Assembly (NCBI GenBank): GCA_021397835.1
Contig: JAJFZO010000396.1
Coordinates: 558,001 to 622,000 of the forward strand
DNA length: 64,000 nt
Origin: Moringa oleifera
Lineage: Eukaryota; Streptophyta; Magnoliopsida; Brassicales; Moringaceae
Direction of reading: 5' to 3'
Shown in pieces: positions 46,900 through 60,120 of this stretch. The notes under the pieces are model-generated. The model was not told where the DNA came from and searched no databases. It saw only the letters and a program-made list of their open reading frames with translations. Position 1 is the first letter of the stretch. Every line of letters starts with the position of its first letter. A program made the translations under genes and the position numbers.

Positions 46900-48520
46900 G
46901 ATTATTAATTTTTTTCAATATCAATGTCATTAGAATGACCATAAAGTTTATAATATTTGTTATATAATAAATAAAATAAATTTAATATTTATGATAATAA
47001 TTATAATATCTACTTTTATTTATAAACGATTGTAATAATAAGTTAAATATTGACTCAAATTAACTAGATTACAACGTGAATCAAATATTAATACAAGCAA
47101 ATATATAATTAAAATACTAATATAATAATCTAATCATTTATCTTTCATGAATGCAATGGAGCAATTTTTCATTTTTTGCACACTATTGCAAATTAAGTAA
47201 CAATATTAATAGCATCAATAATAAATAAATTAGTAGTATAATAATATATACGTTTTAAAAATTTGCACCATCAATAAAAAATTTTAGTGGTTAACAAATT
47301 TTTATACATATATTCCATCGTTGAAAATAAAGAATAACAATACTAACATTATATTACATAAAATCACATCATAATTTTTTATATGCATCATTTTTATAAA
47401 GTAATTTATATATAAAATTTCAATGAGTAAGAACATCACATGAAAATCTTATGAGGCATATATCACGGGCAGAAAGTCTGACTCACACTTTCATTGCTTT
47501 TGAATGTTTTCATAAATAATGCATTGCTTTTATAATAGGTACACTAGCATAATCAAGTAACTTTAATCCTGTTTGAACACATATTTAAAACATAACAAGC
47601 ACATCTTTAATGAAAAAATCTACCATCAAAATAAGAATTATGTGAAGTTATTAATTGAGAAATAATTGCGGTGTTATTAGAAGTATTATCAAAACTGGTA
47701 AAAATTTATTATCAATTTTATGCTTTTTAAAAATATATTTAAGTATTAAATATATATTATCGACAATATAAGCCTAATCAAAAACTCTAAATGTAAGAAT
47801 TTATTTATGTATTGTCCATCCATTATTAATATAATGATAGGTTACAACCATGTTAGAATGTATTTGCTAATGATCACTTTATATATGAGTACATATGAAA
47901 ACACAACTTTGTTAATTTTTAAAATATTTAATTAAAATTTTTAATAAAGATCAAAAAAATATATGAGTAAGAGTGGATCTAGGAACATGAAATGTAGTAG
48001 GATTTAATACTTTTTGATAGTAATTAATAAGATCAACTTTTTCATTAAAACTAGAAGGTAAGTGCTCGATGATAACCATTTATGCTAATTCTTTTCTGTT
48101 ACTTGCATATGCATAATAAAATAATTGATTATTACAAGTATCACACCTTCCTTTGATATGTGTAATATCCTTTATATTTTAACAATTTAAAGTCTTTCAA
48201 ATAATAATCACAAATAACTACCTTTTTCTTATAGAGCTTGTCCACATTTTTCATATAAACCTCGAGGGTTTTTTTTTTTTTTAGCCTTTCTTAAATTTCT
48301 TCAATATTTTCATCAAGAATTCGAATATAAGGATGAAAAGGAATTGAAATAAGTTAGATTTGTAAATTCTAAAAAAAGGATTGAGATTTGAATTTTCAAC
48401 AAAAGATTGATGTTAAAGATATTCATGGTAAGCATCAATGTCGAGATATATATTTCCATTAAGCATAACACTTTTACTTTTAGAAGAGATAGATTTTCTT
48501 GAAGAATTACCACTTTCCAT
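46900..48520 (-). mobile_element. hAT-type transposase remnant
   Basis: On the minus strand, scattered matches follow the order of hAT transposases. A short N-terminus opens near 48513. Near 48260-48180 a BED-finger-like piece reads KLYKKKVVICDYYLKDFKLL. Near 47830-47790 comes VVTYHYINNGWTIHK, like the conserved hAT segment with AHYID-W-L-KRI. At about 47200-47080 comes an SVQKMKNCSIAFMKDK-like piece and LIFDSRCNL, corresponding to the LDPR-K motif of the hAT-like RNase H region. Frames are heavily broken. No terminal repeats or target duplication could be fixed. Confidence 0.45.
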
Positions 48521-50394
48521 TGAAAAAATATGATTGATAAAAAAATAAAATAATAGCTTATAAAAAAATAATTATTAACAAAAAAAATTTGAGTGTAAAA
48601 AGAGTATATAAATATATTAATTTAAAATTTAATTGAAATAATTGAGAAATTAAAAGACTTGGATGAATTAACAAAAATTGAGAGAATGAAAATAATTAAA
48701 ATATAAGTAAGAATATAAATGAGTGAAACAATCAAACAATTCAATAAAAAAATCAAATGAAAAAATTAAGTGAGAGAGTTGAGTGAGCATTGTGTGAAAA
48801 AAATAAAAGAGAAAATTAGATATTTATAGATGAAAAATTAAAAAATATATATATAAATATTAATTCGAAGTTAAATTCAAATTCAAATCAAAGATGACCG
48901 TTTTGAATTTGCATGCTTCGCGTGCATGGTGTGCATAATCTCTGATCTTACTGGTCACTAAGTGTGGCTTATCATTGGCAAGTGGCCACTTACTGGTGGT
49001 GATAAGGCATGTCACAACTCACATGTGGTAATAGGGGTCTTAGCCTCTTAGAGGAGGAGAGTCATTGGTCTCATTGGCTATTTGCAAATTGCAATGACTT
49101 ACTTATTAAATAATGGCCATGTGTCAATTAGAAATTAAAATGGCTATTGGATAATGATAAAGGATGATGACCGTAGGTCGATTAGATAATGATGAAGGAT
49201 AAATGCCCATAACCTTCAACATGACTATTGGATAATTGTCTGCATCATATAAAATCTTAAGTTACAACTACAAGCATTTAAAATATTGTGCATGAAAGAA
49301 GGAGTCCATCCAGAGATTGCACTAGCTACATTAGTAGTACTCGGTGTAGTTGAAGTAAGGTGACCACTCAATCACCGCACTTTATATTTTTTATTTAAAA
49401 TATTTAAATTAAAATACTTTGAGTAATTTTTAATTTTTAAAATCAATTAAAAATCAAAATCAAAATTGTCAGTTTTGAACATTCGTTTCTAGTTTGATTC
49501 AAAATTCTTACAATCCGTAATTGAAATCATTATATTAATAATTCAGTTACGGTTCAAACTCGAAACTGTTTATATTTCAATTTAGTTCAAATGATGAAAA
49601 TTTATGGTTCGGTTTGTCATTTAATAGAGAGCCGTGATCACATATTATAAAAAATTTAAAAAATTACTTTTTTCAATCTTTACACAAAAAGATGAAACAT
49701 CTAAAGAATCTTTTGTTCTCTTTTGAAAAATGGAGTATTGAGTTGGCTAAAGAATAGAATTGAATTGTGTTGAGAGTATTAATTTGACGCAACATGAAAT
49801 GATATAGGCTTATGATTAGAATGATTTAAGACTAAAATAAAATATGGTAAGTATTAAAAAAGAATCCTAAACTAAACATACATTTTGATTCAAACTCTGA
49901 AACTTCAATTTTGACTCAATTTTATCCCAAAATATCAATTTGGTTTAAATTTAATCTCACCTTAAACGGCCATCTAAAGGCACCTTAACGTGAAAGGTAA
50001 CATTGTAAATGCACTTTAATTCTTTTTAATAATTTTTTAAATATTCTTTTACATCCATAAATTACAATTTATATTTCTCATAATTAATTACAATAGAAAT
50101 TGCCTTATGGATAATATTAATATACAAAATCTTGTGAAATACGAACTACTAAAAAATTTTAGTATGTAAAAATAAAGTTTAAGAAATCTTAGTAAGAAGA
50201 CTTTCTTAATTTTTTTGTTGGTAAAGGATTTAGGAGTTAGGAATACTCTATTTTATAGGGGCTTGGTGGATGGAAGTCTTTATATCTAAGCAACATTGAA
50301 CTAGTAGGGTCTTGAGTAGTTCAAGTTTTGTATCTAATCAATGTGAGATTTTGACTTAATACAAGGTCTGCTAGAGAAATTTGGCATTGTTTTA
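48521..50394. other. AT-rich intergenic DNA
   Basis: No gene is seen. A less AT-rich island at 48890-49330 holds related phrases such as CATTGGCTATTTGCAAATT and GGCTATTGGATAATGATAA in short imperfect repetition. The rest is A/T-rich with no reading frame of interest. Confidence 0.45.
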
Positions 50395-50890
50395 TTCTGC
50401 ATCTTTACTTGGTCTCAATATAAAAGTTGTACCCTTGTCTCTTATCTTTCTAATGCCACTAGAATCACTTTAATTAGAGCTCAGACGATAAAGTTATACT
50501 CAAAATACTACAGCAATGCAGCTGTTCACTCTATCTCATTATGTAACTTTTGTTTAAATTTTTAATCCAATGCTGTCCAAATCTATGAAAACTTAAAATT
50601 TCAAAGTTGTAGATCTATCTTTCTTCTTTGAAAATCTTCTGAATCACCTCATTTTGAGTTCAAATAAAGAAGTTACACTCAAAATACTATAGTTGCATAG
50701 CCTTTTGGTATCATAAGCTTCAACCTTGGTTTTTAATTTACTGCACCCTGAATCTTCAAAAAGGTAAAACTTCAAAATTAAAAATCTATCAACTAGCTTT
50801 TCATAGCATCTTGAATTGCATTAATTAGATCTTGAATAAAGAAATTATGATCAAAATAATATAACTGCATTGAATAAGAGATAAGTCTCA
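50395..50890. repeat. Degenerate tandem repeat, about 175-bp units (3 copies)
   Basis: The phrase AAGTTACACTCAAAATACTA or variants occurs near 50491, 50670 and 50842, each preceded by a related AAAGTTGTAGATCTATC-like and GAATCAC-TTTAATTAG-like stretch. Spacing is 179 and 172 bp. Such phrases are common in plant LTRs, so this may be LTR-derived. Confidence 0.6.
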
Positions 50891-51169
50891 TTGTGCTCAA
50901 GAAGTCAAATTCTGGTCAAAAAGGGTCTAAGTCAAACTTGACCCACATCCAATTGGATTAGGTTAGATTTAAACAAATCCAACTAAATAGGATCAAACTT
51001 GGCCCGAATCCAATTAGACAAGACCATTTTCTTGTTTCTTTTTTTTTTTTTGGGTTTTTCTCTCCTTTTTATTTTACATTTTTTTCCTTTCTTTTTTGCT
51101 TTACCTTTTCTTTAATTTTTCTCTTCTTTTGTTTTTATTTTAAGATTTGATAATGGTCGATCCTTTATT

Positions 51170-53665
51170 TTGACAATTTTCTCTCAAAATAGTTAATTTC
51201 AATTCCTTCACTATTTAATAAGGGCAAAATTAGGTGCCTACAGCTATCACCTCCTTAACTCCAAAATTGGACATAAGAACACAATGTACTACATAAGTCT
51301 TTTTAGCCAAGGACTCCATGATGAGGTCATCATAACAAACTACATCACTCTCAATCATCTTGACAACATCATCCTTATTGATTGCCACCTTGACAACATC
51401 AGTAGCCTCCGTCATCGTGGGCCCATCAACTTCTCCTACTTCCTCCTTCTTTCCATCCTTCTCCTCATCTCCTCTCTCTTACCCCTAAACTCTTCCTTAA
51501 CTTTTCTTGTTGAGTCTCTATCACTCATGGCCAAGGAATCATCCTTATCGTCATCTAGCTACCCATTATTATTATCGCTCCTACTGAAGGTAAATCATCA
51601 CATCAAACAAAATTTATTAAAAATTAGAATAAATAGTATAAGGGAAGAAAGCTTAATGCTTATTTATTGAGAGATTACACCATCACTATTACTATTAGCA
51701 TCTAGTGGTGAGGTGTGAAAGCTACAAGCTACAAGCGATGTGTGAGCTAGAATCACCTCATAATCATCATCAACTCTAGATAATGCTCATTAACCACTTT
51801 TAAAGAAAACGGGCCTTGTGCACATCATAGGTGTTAGATGGCTAATAAGCACCATCCCTATGCTCACTTGACTTCAACTCAAACTCCTTCTCACCTTAAT
51901 CACCCTTTCTTGCCTCTCATTCTTCTCTCTTCTTATCCTCATCAGCTCCTTCCCCTTACCCGTTGGCCATTTATTTCTCGCATTAGGTACCACCCCCTCA
52001 TCTCCACCCTCTGCAACAAAACCATTTTCTACATAAACAAAAGAAGAAAAAAAATGCATTTAGAAAACAATAGTACATTTGAAGTAGTCATAAGCCAATA
52101 AATTATGACATAAAAAGAAACATATTGTGTATGTTTTGGAGAGGGCAACATGGAACTTATTTGGCTTCACTAGAGCAAGTGCCACATGCTCCTCTGTCTC
52201 AATAGCTTGCTGGCCATTTGTGACCACAGTGGCATTGTCATTATGGTTGCAGCTTGGTGTAGAGGCTTCATATGCAAGAGCAAGATTATGTACCTAAGCC
52301 CTTAATAATATAAAGCCTCCAACTCTACAAGAGTAGGCATTAGACAAACCTTAGTAACCTTTACATCATGGTTAGTATAAAAGAAGATTAAAAACATAAA
52401 ACCACGCCATGAAATTTTAAAATTAAGTAACAAAAGTGAATAATCAAGGAACAAAAGTATGTAATCAAGATACGAAACTACATATCAATTCACGAGAATA
52501 TAAATCATGTCTTGGAAGTTCAACTAGTGTCACAAATGTTTAAAATATTACACGAGAGATAAAAATCATGCAATTAAAGTCTATACCATGCAAGAATTTC
52601 ATAATATTTTACGAAAGTTCAAATCATTTCATGAAAAATAAAAATTATAACACAAAAGTCTAAACCATGTCATGCAAGTTCAAAAAATTGAAAAACAAAA
52701 ATTATAACACAAAAGTCTAAACCGTGTCATGAGAGTTCAAAAAATTTTGAAAATTTCTATAAATTTTCACAAAATTTGGAATCATGTCAAGAAATTGAAA
52801 ATAAGTGACAAAACCCTAATAACTTATTCCCCTAAGCAAACCTGATACTGAAAGAAATAACGACACACATATGTGTGTTGGATAGGTAAGTCAGATTACC
52901 TTAACTGTAAATTTATTTATTTATTTGATCGAATTCTTCTTTGATTTCTTTTAAAATGCCCATCACAATATATGGGTCAATCCGATGTCTGAAATCTTTG
53001 TGGCATGTTGATGTGCCATTAATATCACTTCAAATGCAAAAATTATAAACAATAAAACACGAAAAACATTAAATTCATCAACTATTATATTAAACAAATT
53101 GAAAAAAAAAAAAAAGGAAAACCAAAACAAACAAGAATTACTTGAAATGCCTAGGCAAAACCATATATGTTGTAAGTAATGTTAGGGTCTCTAAACTTGC
53201 GATGTACCATTATCTTCTTAAATTACACCAATGAAGTGCAATAAAACAGTGTAGCCCATGGGAAGTGATTGAATGCTTTGGAGTTCTCCACCTAATGGAA
53301 TTTTCAGCTGAGAATCATTTCACACTCATCATAGCCTTCTAGAAAGCCATGTAGCAAGAAAAGCAATGTGAGCTTTAACGGAGTCTTCAATTTCCCCATC
53401 AAAAGCTTTGCCTTCACCATGCATGCGCTAACTCTCTCAGGTCCACTGAAATACTTAGCTAGGATACTCGAAGGAGCATTCAATGATGATGATCTCTAAT
53501 AGCTCCCTAAACTTTAACCCGATTATCAAGTAGAATTCATTCTTGCTAAATCATACCTTCTAGTTCCCAAACAAGAACCATATCTCCTTCTCAATCGATT
53601 GTTCGAATCTCAAAGTAATTAACTATGGACAATCCAGCCCAAGAAGTTAAGTTCCTTAGGCATTT
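51170..53665 (-). mobile_element. DUF1985-type transposon protein remnant (Ulp1/MULE-like)
   Basis: On the minus strand from about 53600 the conceptual product reads IWFLFGN then NEFYLIIGLKFREL, the usual start of the plant DUF1985 domain (WF-IGGK-VRFS--EFALITGL). Further on come KTPLKLTLLFLLHGFLEG and SKAFNHFPWATLFY, then NITYNIYGFA, the later DUF1985 motifs. The downstream part (51700-51230) is rich in Asp, Glu and Lys on this strand, like the acidic hinge of such proteins. DUF1985 proteins in plants are mostly carried by Mutator-like elements with Ulp1-type cysteine proteases; no Ulp1 domain or terminal repeats were found here. Stops interrupt the frame, so it is inactive. Confidence 0.5.
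52630..52745. repeat. 57-bp tandem duplication
   Basis: A unit containing ATTATAACACAAAAGTCTAA is repeated once with an offset of 57 bp (ATTATAACAC at 52644 and 52701). The copies differ at a few positions. Upstream, further phrases such as AAAATCATGCA suggest older copies. Confidence 0.75.
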
Positions 53666-53677
53666 TGAGAAAAAAGC

Positions 53678-53769
53678 CCAAACATAACCATGAACTTCTC
53701 CTATTGTCACCCCTTATTGTCAACCAAACATAACCATGAACTTCTCCTATTGTCACCCCTTATTGTCAA
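53678..53769. repeat. Exact 46-bp tandem duplication
   Basis: The 46-bp unit starting CCAAACATAACCATGAACTT occurs twice head to tail at 53678 and 53724 without visible difference, so the event is recent. It lies at the upstream edge of the DUF1985-type remnant. Confidence 0.9.
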
Positions 53770-54472
53770 GTTTGGTCAGTATATCTTCGATTGTGAAGAT
53801 GACATCATTATCATAATGCTTGATGACATTCGATCCTCTTTTGAAATGATCTTACCCTTTATAAAGGATACAAAAATTTTCATAATTAAATGTGTTTAGA
53901 ATGCAATATAAAAATTTTATATTTAATAAAATATCATTTTCTGCAATAATAATTGGTTAATTGAATTGAAAGTGTGATAAAATTTGGATAAGAAACTTGC
54001 TGAATCAGATTTTGGTGCACAACCCTCCTTAACCATCCTATAAAAACCCTCAAATGTTAGAATCCAACAATACCCAAGAAATTGAATATCCATGAGTAAA
54101 CACATCCAAATTACCATTTCTATATGAATCAAAGATTTATGAGTGTCAATAGGCAAATGAAAACAAAAACCAAGATATCAAAAGGTTTGTGCTTAGAATC
54201 TTAAACACAGCTTTCCAGGATCTTCTCGATTCCCTTGTTACATTTTGCCGCCTCATATTAAGTACATTGGCTTTGAACGCAGAAAACAGATATTTTGATT
54301 TAGTACACAAACAAAATATACTTCCAAGTTCAAACATGGTCAAGATGAGCAATTAAGGAAGTCAAATGAAACATATAGTGTCAATTATTATCCATAAAAG
54401 CTTACATCTAAGGGTTCCCAGGGAGGGAGAGAAGAGAGAGAGAGAGAGAGAACAAGGTATGTACAGAGGGAT
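53770..54472. other. 3' flank of the SirB1-like gene
   Basis: No coding sequence is seen. A GA microsatellite (about 54419-54452) lies just beyond the stop codon, probably in the 3' UTR of the minus-strand gene ending at 54473. Confidence 0.5.
54419..54452. repeat. (GA)n microsatellite in probable 3' UTR
   Basis: GGGAGGGAGAGAAG is followed by a pure GA run, about 20 bp after the stop codon of the SirB1-like gene. On the transcript it would read as a CU-rich tract. Confidence 0.75.
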
Positions 54473-57400
54473 TCAAGGAACTCTCAAGCGACCTGCGTGC
54501 CCCAGAGACATCCACGTTGATTCAAGCCGCAGCAAGTGCAATTTCTCAACAAATGGCTCGAGAACTTCTGCTTCTTCTTCCGGTGCAAAAGCCATGCAAA
54601 TGCTGAGCTCTTGCACTGCCTCTCCATACTCCCTGTCATCTACCACCAATTAGTAATGATCAAACACCTAATGAAACAGAGTGATCAACAGTGTGACCAT
54701 GCAGGTAGGAGAACCCACCCACAATCAATACCTGCTGTAATACAACATCATGCCATGGTCTCTCCTCAAAGCCCAATTATGAGGCTGCAAAATCAACAGC
54801 CTTTCCGAAGCCATGATAGCAAGCCTATGGAGAAATCACAATTAACAAAATATATGTAAGTACTTAAATAAACTCCATGTGAAAATAATGAATTGTATCC
54901 TCATAAAATACAGGCACAATCATGAGTCAAAGCAACCAGAGAAATAAAACTCTTCGACTCTTTGTTTACCAGACTACAATAGCCAGATACACAGCCCCAA
55001 GTTCAGACTCGCAAATGAAATAATGAAATCTTACTATGCAGAAGCACCAAAATTAAAAGACCAAAATGAGAACCATTTAGCAGCTCTATCACAGCTGACT
55101 CAATGAAACAATCACGGTAATCCATTTCTATGCATTTTAATTAACAGAACCGACAATAGAAAATGTCTGAACAGATTAAACTTGATCATTGATGAGTTGC
55201 TTGTGACTGTTTAAAACCCTAGCAGAAAGTTACAGGTACATGTACCCGATGTCTATTATGAATCAACTGTCAAATCATAACAAAAGCCTTGTCTTGTAAT
55301 GCTCCAAAACTTGCCACAGGTATGGACCAAGCTTGCCCTTTGTAGCCGCTCTTATCAGTATGAACACTGAACTCAAGATTACATTCCCAACGTATGTGCT
55401 CAGAACATGGCTTGTATTAAGGAGATGCCGCAATGATTCATTAGTTAATGAGAAAGATGATAAAATACTGGAAATGTTCTAATGGGAGCTGAAAGAAAAC
55501 TAGTCACCCCAACTTAGAAACATGCCTTTCCTCCTAAATATGCTATAAGGATTCTTTCTTCTTGACTCCACAGAGCCTTTTCTCTTCTTTTTTTTTTTTT
55601 TTTTTTTGGATACTGAAAACCCACCAATCTTGGCCACTTCGTATACCCATCCTGCATGATAAACTCAGAGAGACGGAAGATAGCCTCCAGAAATAGCACC
55701 AGTTTTTTTTTTTTTTTAAGAAAAATGTTGTCCAACAGCTCAAACTAGGTCCTTATGACCTGTCAGTCCACCCCTTTAACACTGAGGCAACTCCATGAGG
55801 GTGACTCCACAGAGCCTATTAATGGAAGCTTTCTTCCATTAACATCATTTTCTTGCTACAAAACTGTCCACAAGGATGAAAACCTATCCACCATTATGTA
55901 TCACAGGAAAAGAACAATGGAGATTTGCCATGTCCTAAAGATCTAAAGTTAAACAATGTTTTCCAAACTTTATAAGCTTCTCAATGAATTCTTACAAGGG
56001 AAAACAAGAAAAAGAAAAAAAAGGTACTCACTGATTAAAAAAAGGAAAATCATTTATCTGAAGAGGAAAACCACAGTATATTGGATGGCAAGATATACAT
56101 ATACTTGCAGGGGAGGGGCAGAAAACAATAAAGAGGATGAGAACCAAAATAGAACAGGATTATCCAAGAAAAATATGTTAAAGCAAAATTTAATGTCCAT
56201 TTGCAACCTGAATAATTCTCTGAAATATGTTAACCAAGTGAAATTTAATGAAAGCCAAAATGGCAGACAGATCATAGCAAGAAAAATTGTTAACCAGGTA
56301 AAGACTGATTTGTATATTAAATTGGTTCTGTCTTCATAAAAGGACTGCTACACCACCAGGTAGTCAATATCAAACCTCTGACAACTTTATCACATTTTGG
56401 CTTTTCTACCTTGAGCAGCATTTAGTAGTACTGTGGATAAGGGGACTACATTTACTAGTACTATGGATAAAGGACTAGATTAAAACAGAAATAGTTAAGT
56501 CCCAGTTGTCAATACAGGTTGTGTTCCAACAGCTATTAAGACTGATATGTGATCCACAGCAAAGAAACAAGCATCCAGTCCCAAAAACACACTATTTTTA
56601 CAGAGGATGCATGCAAATAATCTTCAGTGTTCACCATCAAACATTTGATAACTTGCACAACAAAGCATTGCATAGACACATTGAGAAGGCAGTTAAGACA
56701 GCATCAAAGAAAATCAAAAAAGGATACTACTTTAACAGTCTTCAAAAAGGAAACTATGACAAAGCAACCATAGTTTGAACCTTTTCTTTCTTTTTTTTCC
56801 TATGTAATTGCGCCAACTGAACAATATTAAGAATTGAAGTTTTCCTGCTAATTTTGGATTAGCTGCAGCATATCAAATGGTATCCATAGAAATGAGGCAA
56901 GAAAAATAATAGTTATAGCTGACAAAAATGCTTGATATGTTTACCTAAGATCCTGAGGCCGCAACAAAGGGAAATTGTTGCCACCAATCTGGCCGAGTTT
57001 TCCACTAGCATCATGACCATCCCTAAGAGGAGAAGTCAGCATCAATCCATGATTGGATCTCGAAGCACGTTTCCAGTGGAGCCTCTGCAATATTCACAAC
57101 TTTGTGTTATATTTAGAAGGGGAAACTTGAAAACTACACTCTGAGGTGCAAATTATAGAAAGCACAAGATTAACAAAGAATGAGATCATCTTATTGGCCA
57201 AAAGATATAGCAAAGATAAACTTGCAGGATTGCAACTTACAATCAAATTTGCAAGAGCAATCCCAATAATATCTCTTTTTGTAGCTATCTCAAGCCCTAA
57301 AAGTGAGTTGCTAGTTAAGTCTGATGCCATTGATCTAGGGTCCTCAACGCACCCTCCGTTGACAACTGCAAATAAGCTATGTCCTGAAGTTACTTTGAAG

Positions 57401-59284
57401 AGCTCCTGTAGATGTGAAAATTTAATGAATTCAACTTCAATTCAAGCTTGCATCACTAAAGGAAAAACACATCAATATCCAATAGTAAGGTTATGGATGA
57501 ATATATGATATCAAAATAGATAATACCAATAACTTGGAATATTAAATACCTCTGGATACCCCATCTGGGGCCATATCAAAAAATCTTCCCCAACTCGAGA
57601 TCCCACAATGGTCAGACCAAGTCGTCGACAAACTTCAATGTAAATTATGCTAAGCAAAATTGCTGTCAGGAAAGCAATCATATTTTCAGTTGAAGACCAA
57701 AATGTCCAGAGAATATAAAAGTAAGCAAGCATCAAAGGGAAGAATATCATTGACCAGTTGCTGCTAATCACATCAACAAGACAAATATAGTAAAGTAGTT
57801 ACAGATGTACAAAAAGAAGCAGGATCGGAATTTACCGCTGCCACATCTACAGCTTAGTACTGAGTGTAAGTAAGAATACTTGGGTTCAACAAGCAAAGAT
57901 GTCCTCTTGAAGCCTCTTGACTCAAAAAGCACTACATTCACTGCTTCCAGAACTTCAACCAAGTGGCAAGCTATGTCCCTTGGAACTAGCTCAGCTTCTA
58001 CTTCTTTGGCAATTGTATCTAACTCACTCAACCACTCAGATATAGTCCTTCCAGCCAAAGGCATCTGCTCTATGGTGTCCCACTTGAGATCAGATGGGAC
58101 TGGGACATTTCTTCTTTCATTTTGAAATGAGAGTGCATCCATCTCGTGCTTAAAAGCCATAAATGCTTCATCTTCAGCAGCAATGTACAGCAAAGCCTGC
58201 ACAATCAAATTGACCAACATAGAATCCTCCAGAATTAGAAACTTGTGCATGATGAAGGAAAGGGAGAACAAATTTGGCAAGCAGAAATATCTAAAAGAGA
58301 AGAACATATAAGGACCACTGTAGAAGCATGAGAACATCATTTTTGTCCTTCAATTGGTCAAGCTTTGGTCACTGCCACATACATAAAATAAGCAAAACAA
58401 GTTTCTCTGCAGAATAACCATCATATGCATACCAAGTAAAAGTCTCCCTGGTAATAGAGAGAACAGGAACCTACAGAAGTCAATCATTTGAGTAAGAGCC
58501 TACGTATTACTGAAAAGAAAAACAGAGAAAAAGAGCAAAAACAGAAGTTGTTTGTACCTTAGCAAGAGAAATGTCCTTGTCCTTGGATTGGAAAGATATC
58601 TCTTGAGTGAATTTTACACGGGCAGCCTTAACAGCCTGGCATTTTTATAAGGAGAAGCAACATAAGAAAGTGCGAATGAAGGTTAAGCAACCAATAACAA
58701 AAGACAAGTCAATGAAATTATTTTGGGTACTAAGAAATGATAAGCATGTGCAATATCATATCATTACAAATCAACCTCCTGGAAGATTTTGTGTCGGGAT
58801 GAGACTGTGGTAAGCTGATTTGTAAAGAGAGGGTAAGCAGAAGTAGAAGCTGAAGTTGAAGTAGTCCAAATCCGAGGGAAAGGGGTCCTCCACTTGCTCA
58901 TCTTCATTTCAATCCCATTCCAAGAACAACGACGTTGATCAAGATCATACCTGATGATCGTAAAGAATATAAACGGATATTGGGGGTTGCCTACCACAAA
59001 TCCTTCTTCCACCTCTAATTAATTATACATATTACATAGTAGTGAAAGCTAAATAAAATCAAGCACCCAATCCCAGACAATTAAAAATAAATGATACTCA
59101 CAGGGGCAAAGCAAAAGCAGTGGACATAATAGAGCAATGATTACCTGATGTGCCGATTATCACTAGAAGCTGTGAAGCAGAAAGTTGAAGAAGCCAAGGT
59201 CGCTGGCATGCCTCTTGTTGTAGTGCTAAGTACTGAAGGATGGTGACTGAAAAGGGTCCGTGAGTGTGATGCAGATGTACACAT
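54473..59284 (-). CDS. SirB1 / transglutaminase-like family protein, probably chloroplastic
   Basis: Nine exons join in frame with GT-AG introns: 59284-59145, 58950-58776, 58635-58558, 58196-57836, 57662-57550, 57405-57241, 57084-56945, 54824-54732 and 54632-54473, giving 474 residues. Residues 1-45 are rich in Ser, Thr and Ala (MCTSASHSRTLFSHH start), as in a plastid transit peptide. The SirB1-type transglutaminase-like core lies about 175-330, with DIACHLVEVLEAVNVVLF, RTSLLVEPKYSYLHSVLSCR and ILLSIIYIEVCRRLGLTIVG, then ELFKVTSGH and CVEDPRS. The C-terminal quarter is TPR-like (LAIMASERLLILQPHNWALR, then YGEAVQELSICMAFAPEEE). Biochemical activity is not known to me for this plant family. Intron 7 is 2.1 kb and holds nothing recognised. 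The gene appears intact. Confidence 0.88.
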
Positions 59285-60120
59285 CTCTTTTCTACTCCAA
59301 TCGTGTTTTCTTTTTTCTTTTTTACAGTTTCTGTGGAGAAAAAAGATTAAAGAAACAGCTGATTTGGGATTTTATTCTGGACAACGTCAGGAAACAGTGA
59401 GAGTGAAATCAAACAACAACCGAAGTAAGAGGTTGATGATTGAATTTCAATCATGCGTCTCTTGAGGGGGAGTCAGTACATAGAGATGCGGCAGCAGGAA
59501 TAGTGGAAATGGGGGAGAACGGTTTCAAGATACCATCGATGGTCAGGGTCTTGGCCTCTGGGTAATCGCTTTTAAAACACAAAGATGATGTTAAAGAGGA
59601 AGAGTAACAAGAAGAACAAGAAAAGCGAGCCGAAGAACAGTAATTAGAGAAAGAGATGCAAGAATTCCCTAATTCCATAATACTGTCAATGTTCCAGCTC
59701 TCGAGGCTTGATGGACGGCACAACATTAACAGAAACAAATTATTCTGGGGTTCTTAATGATTTGATCTGAAGATGGTTCTTCAGGATTTCAACATTAAAT
59801 AAGACAAAAGAGGCGGTGGCAGCATTGATTTTCAGAGCGGAACATCAGTATTAAGGAGTTATCGGTATTTAGAAACTGACCTAGGGAGCAGAGCAGGAGG
59901 ACGCTCCTTCTTCTCCCCCTAATGTGGCTGTTGTAATGATATGGATGATAGGCTCTAAGGTGGTGGCGCTGCCAAACATAGGTAATCAATGGATCATGCG
60001 ATGGAGATGAGAACAGGCATGAAAACTGGAATCCAATATATATAATATATGTATAATGTATTATTTTATTTTCCCTTACTGGAAAATTAACTTCCTCCAA
60101 ACATTGCCTTAGAGATCAGA
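59285..60120. other. Upstream region of the SirB1-like gene, with a 95-residue frame
   Basis: A minus-strand frame at 59738-59451 encodes a Ser/Cys-rich peptide (start MFLLMLCRPSSLE, middle NSCISFSNYCSSARFSCSSC, end TDSPSRDA) ending 166 bp before the gene's ATG. It is not a recognised protein. It could be an upstream ORF in the leader, an alternative first exon, or chance. The rest, including a 101-residue frame at 60100-59795, shows no recognisable gene. Confidence 0.35.

Noticed and set aside
55956..56339. 127-codon plus-strand frame in intron 7 of the SirB1-like gene
   Set aside because: It is Lys/Arg/Asn-rich low-complexity sequence inside an intron and antisense to the gene.
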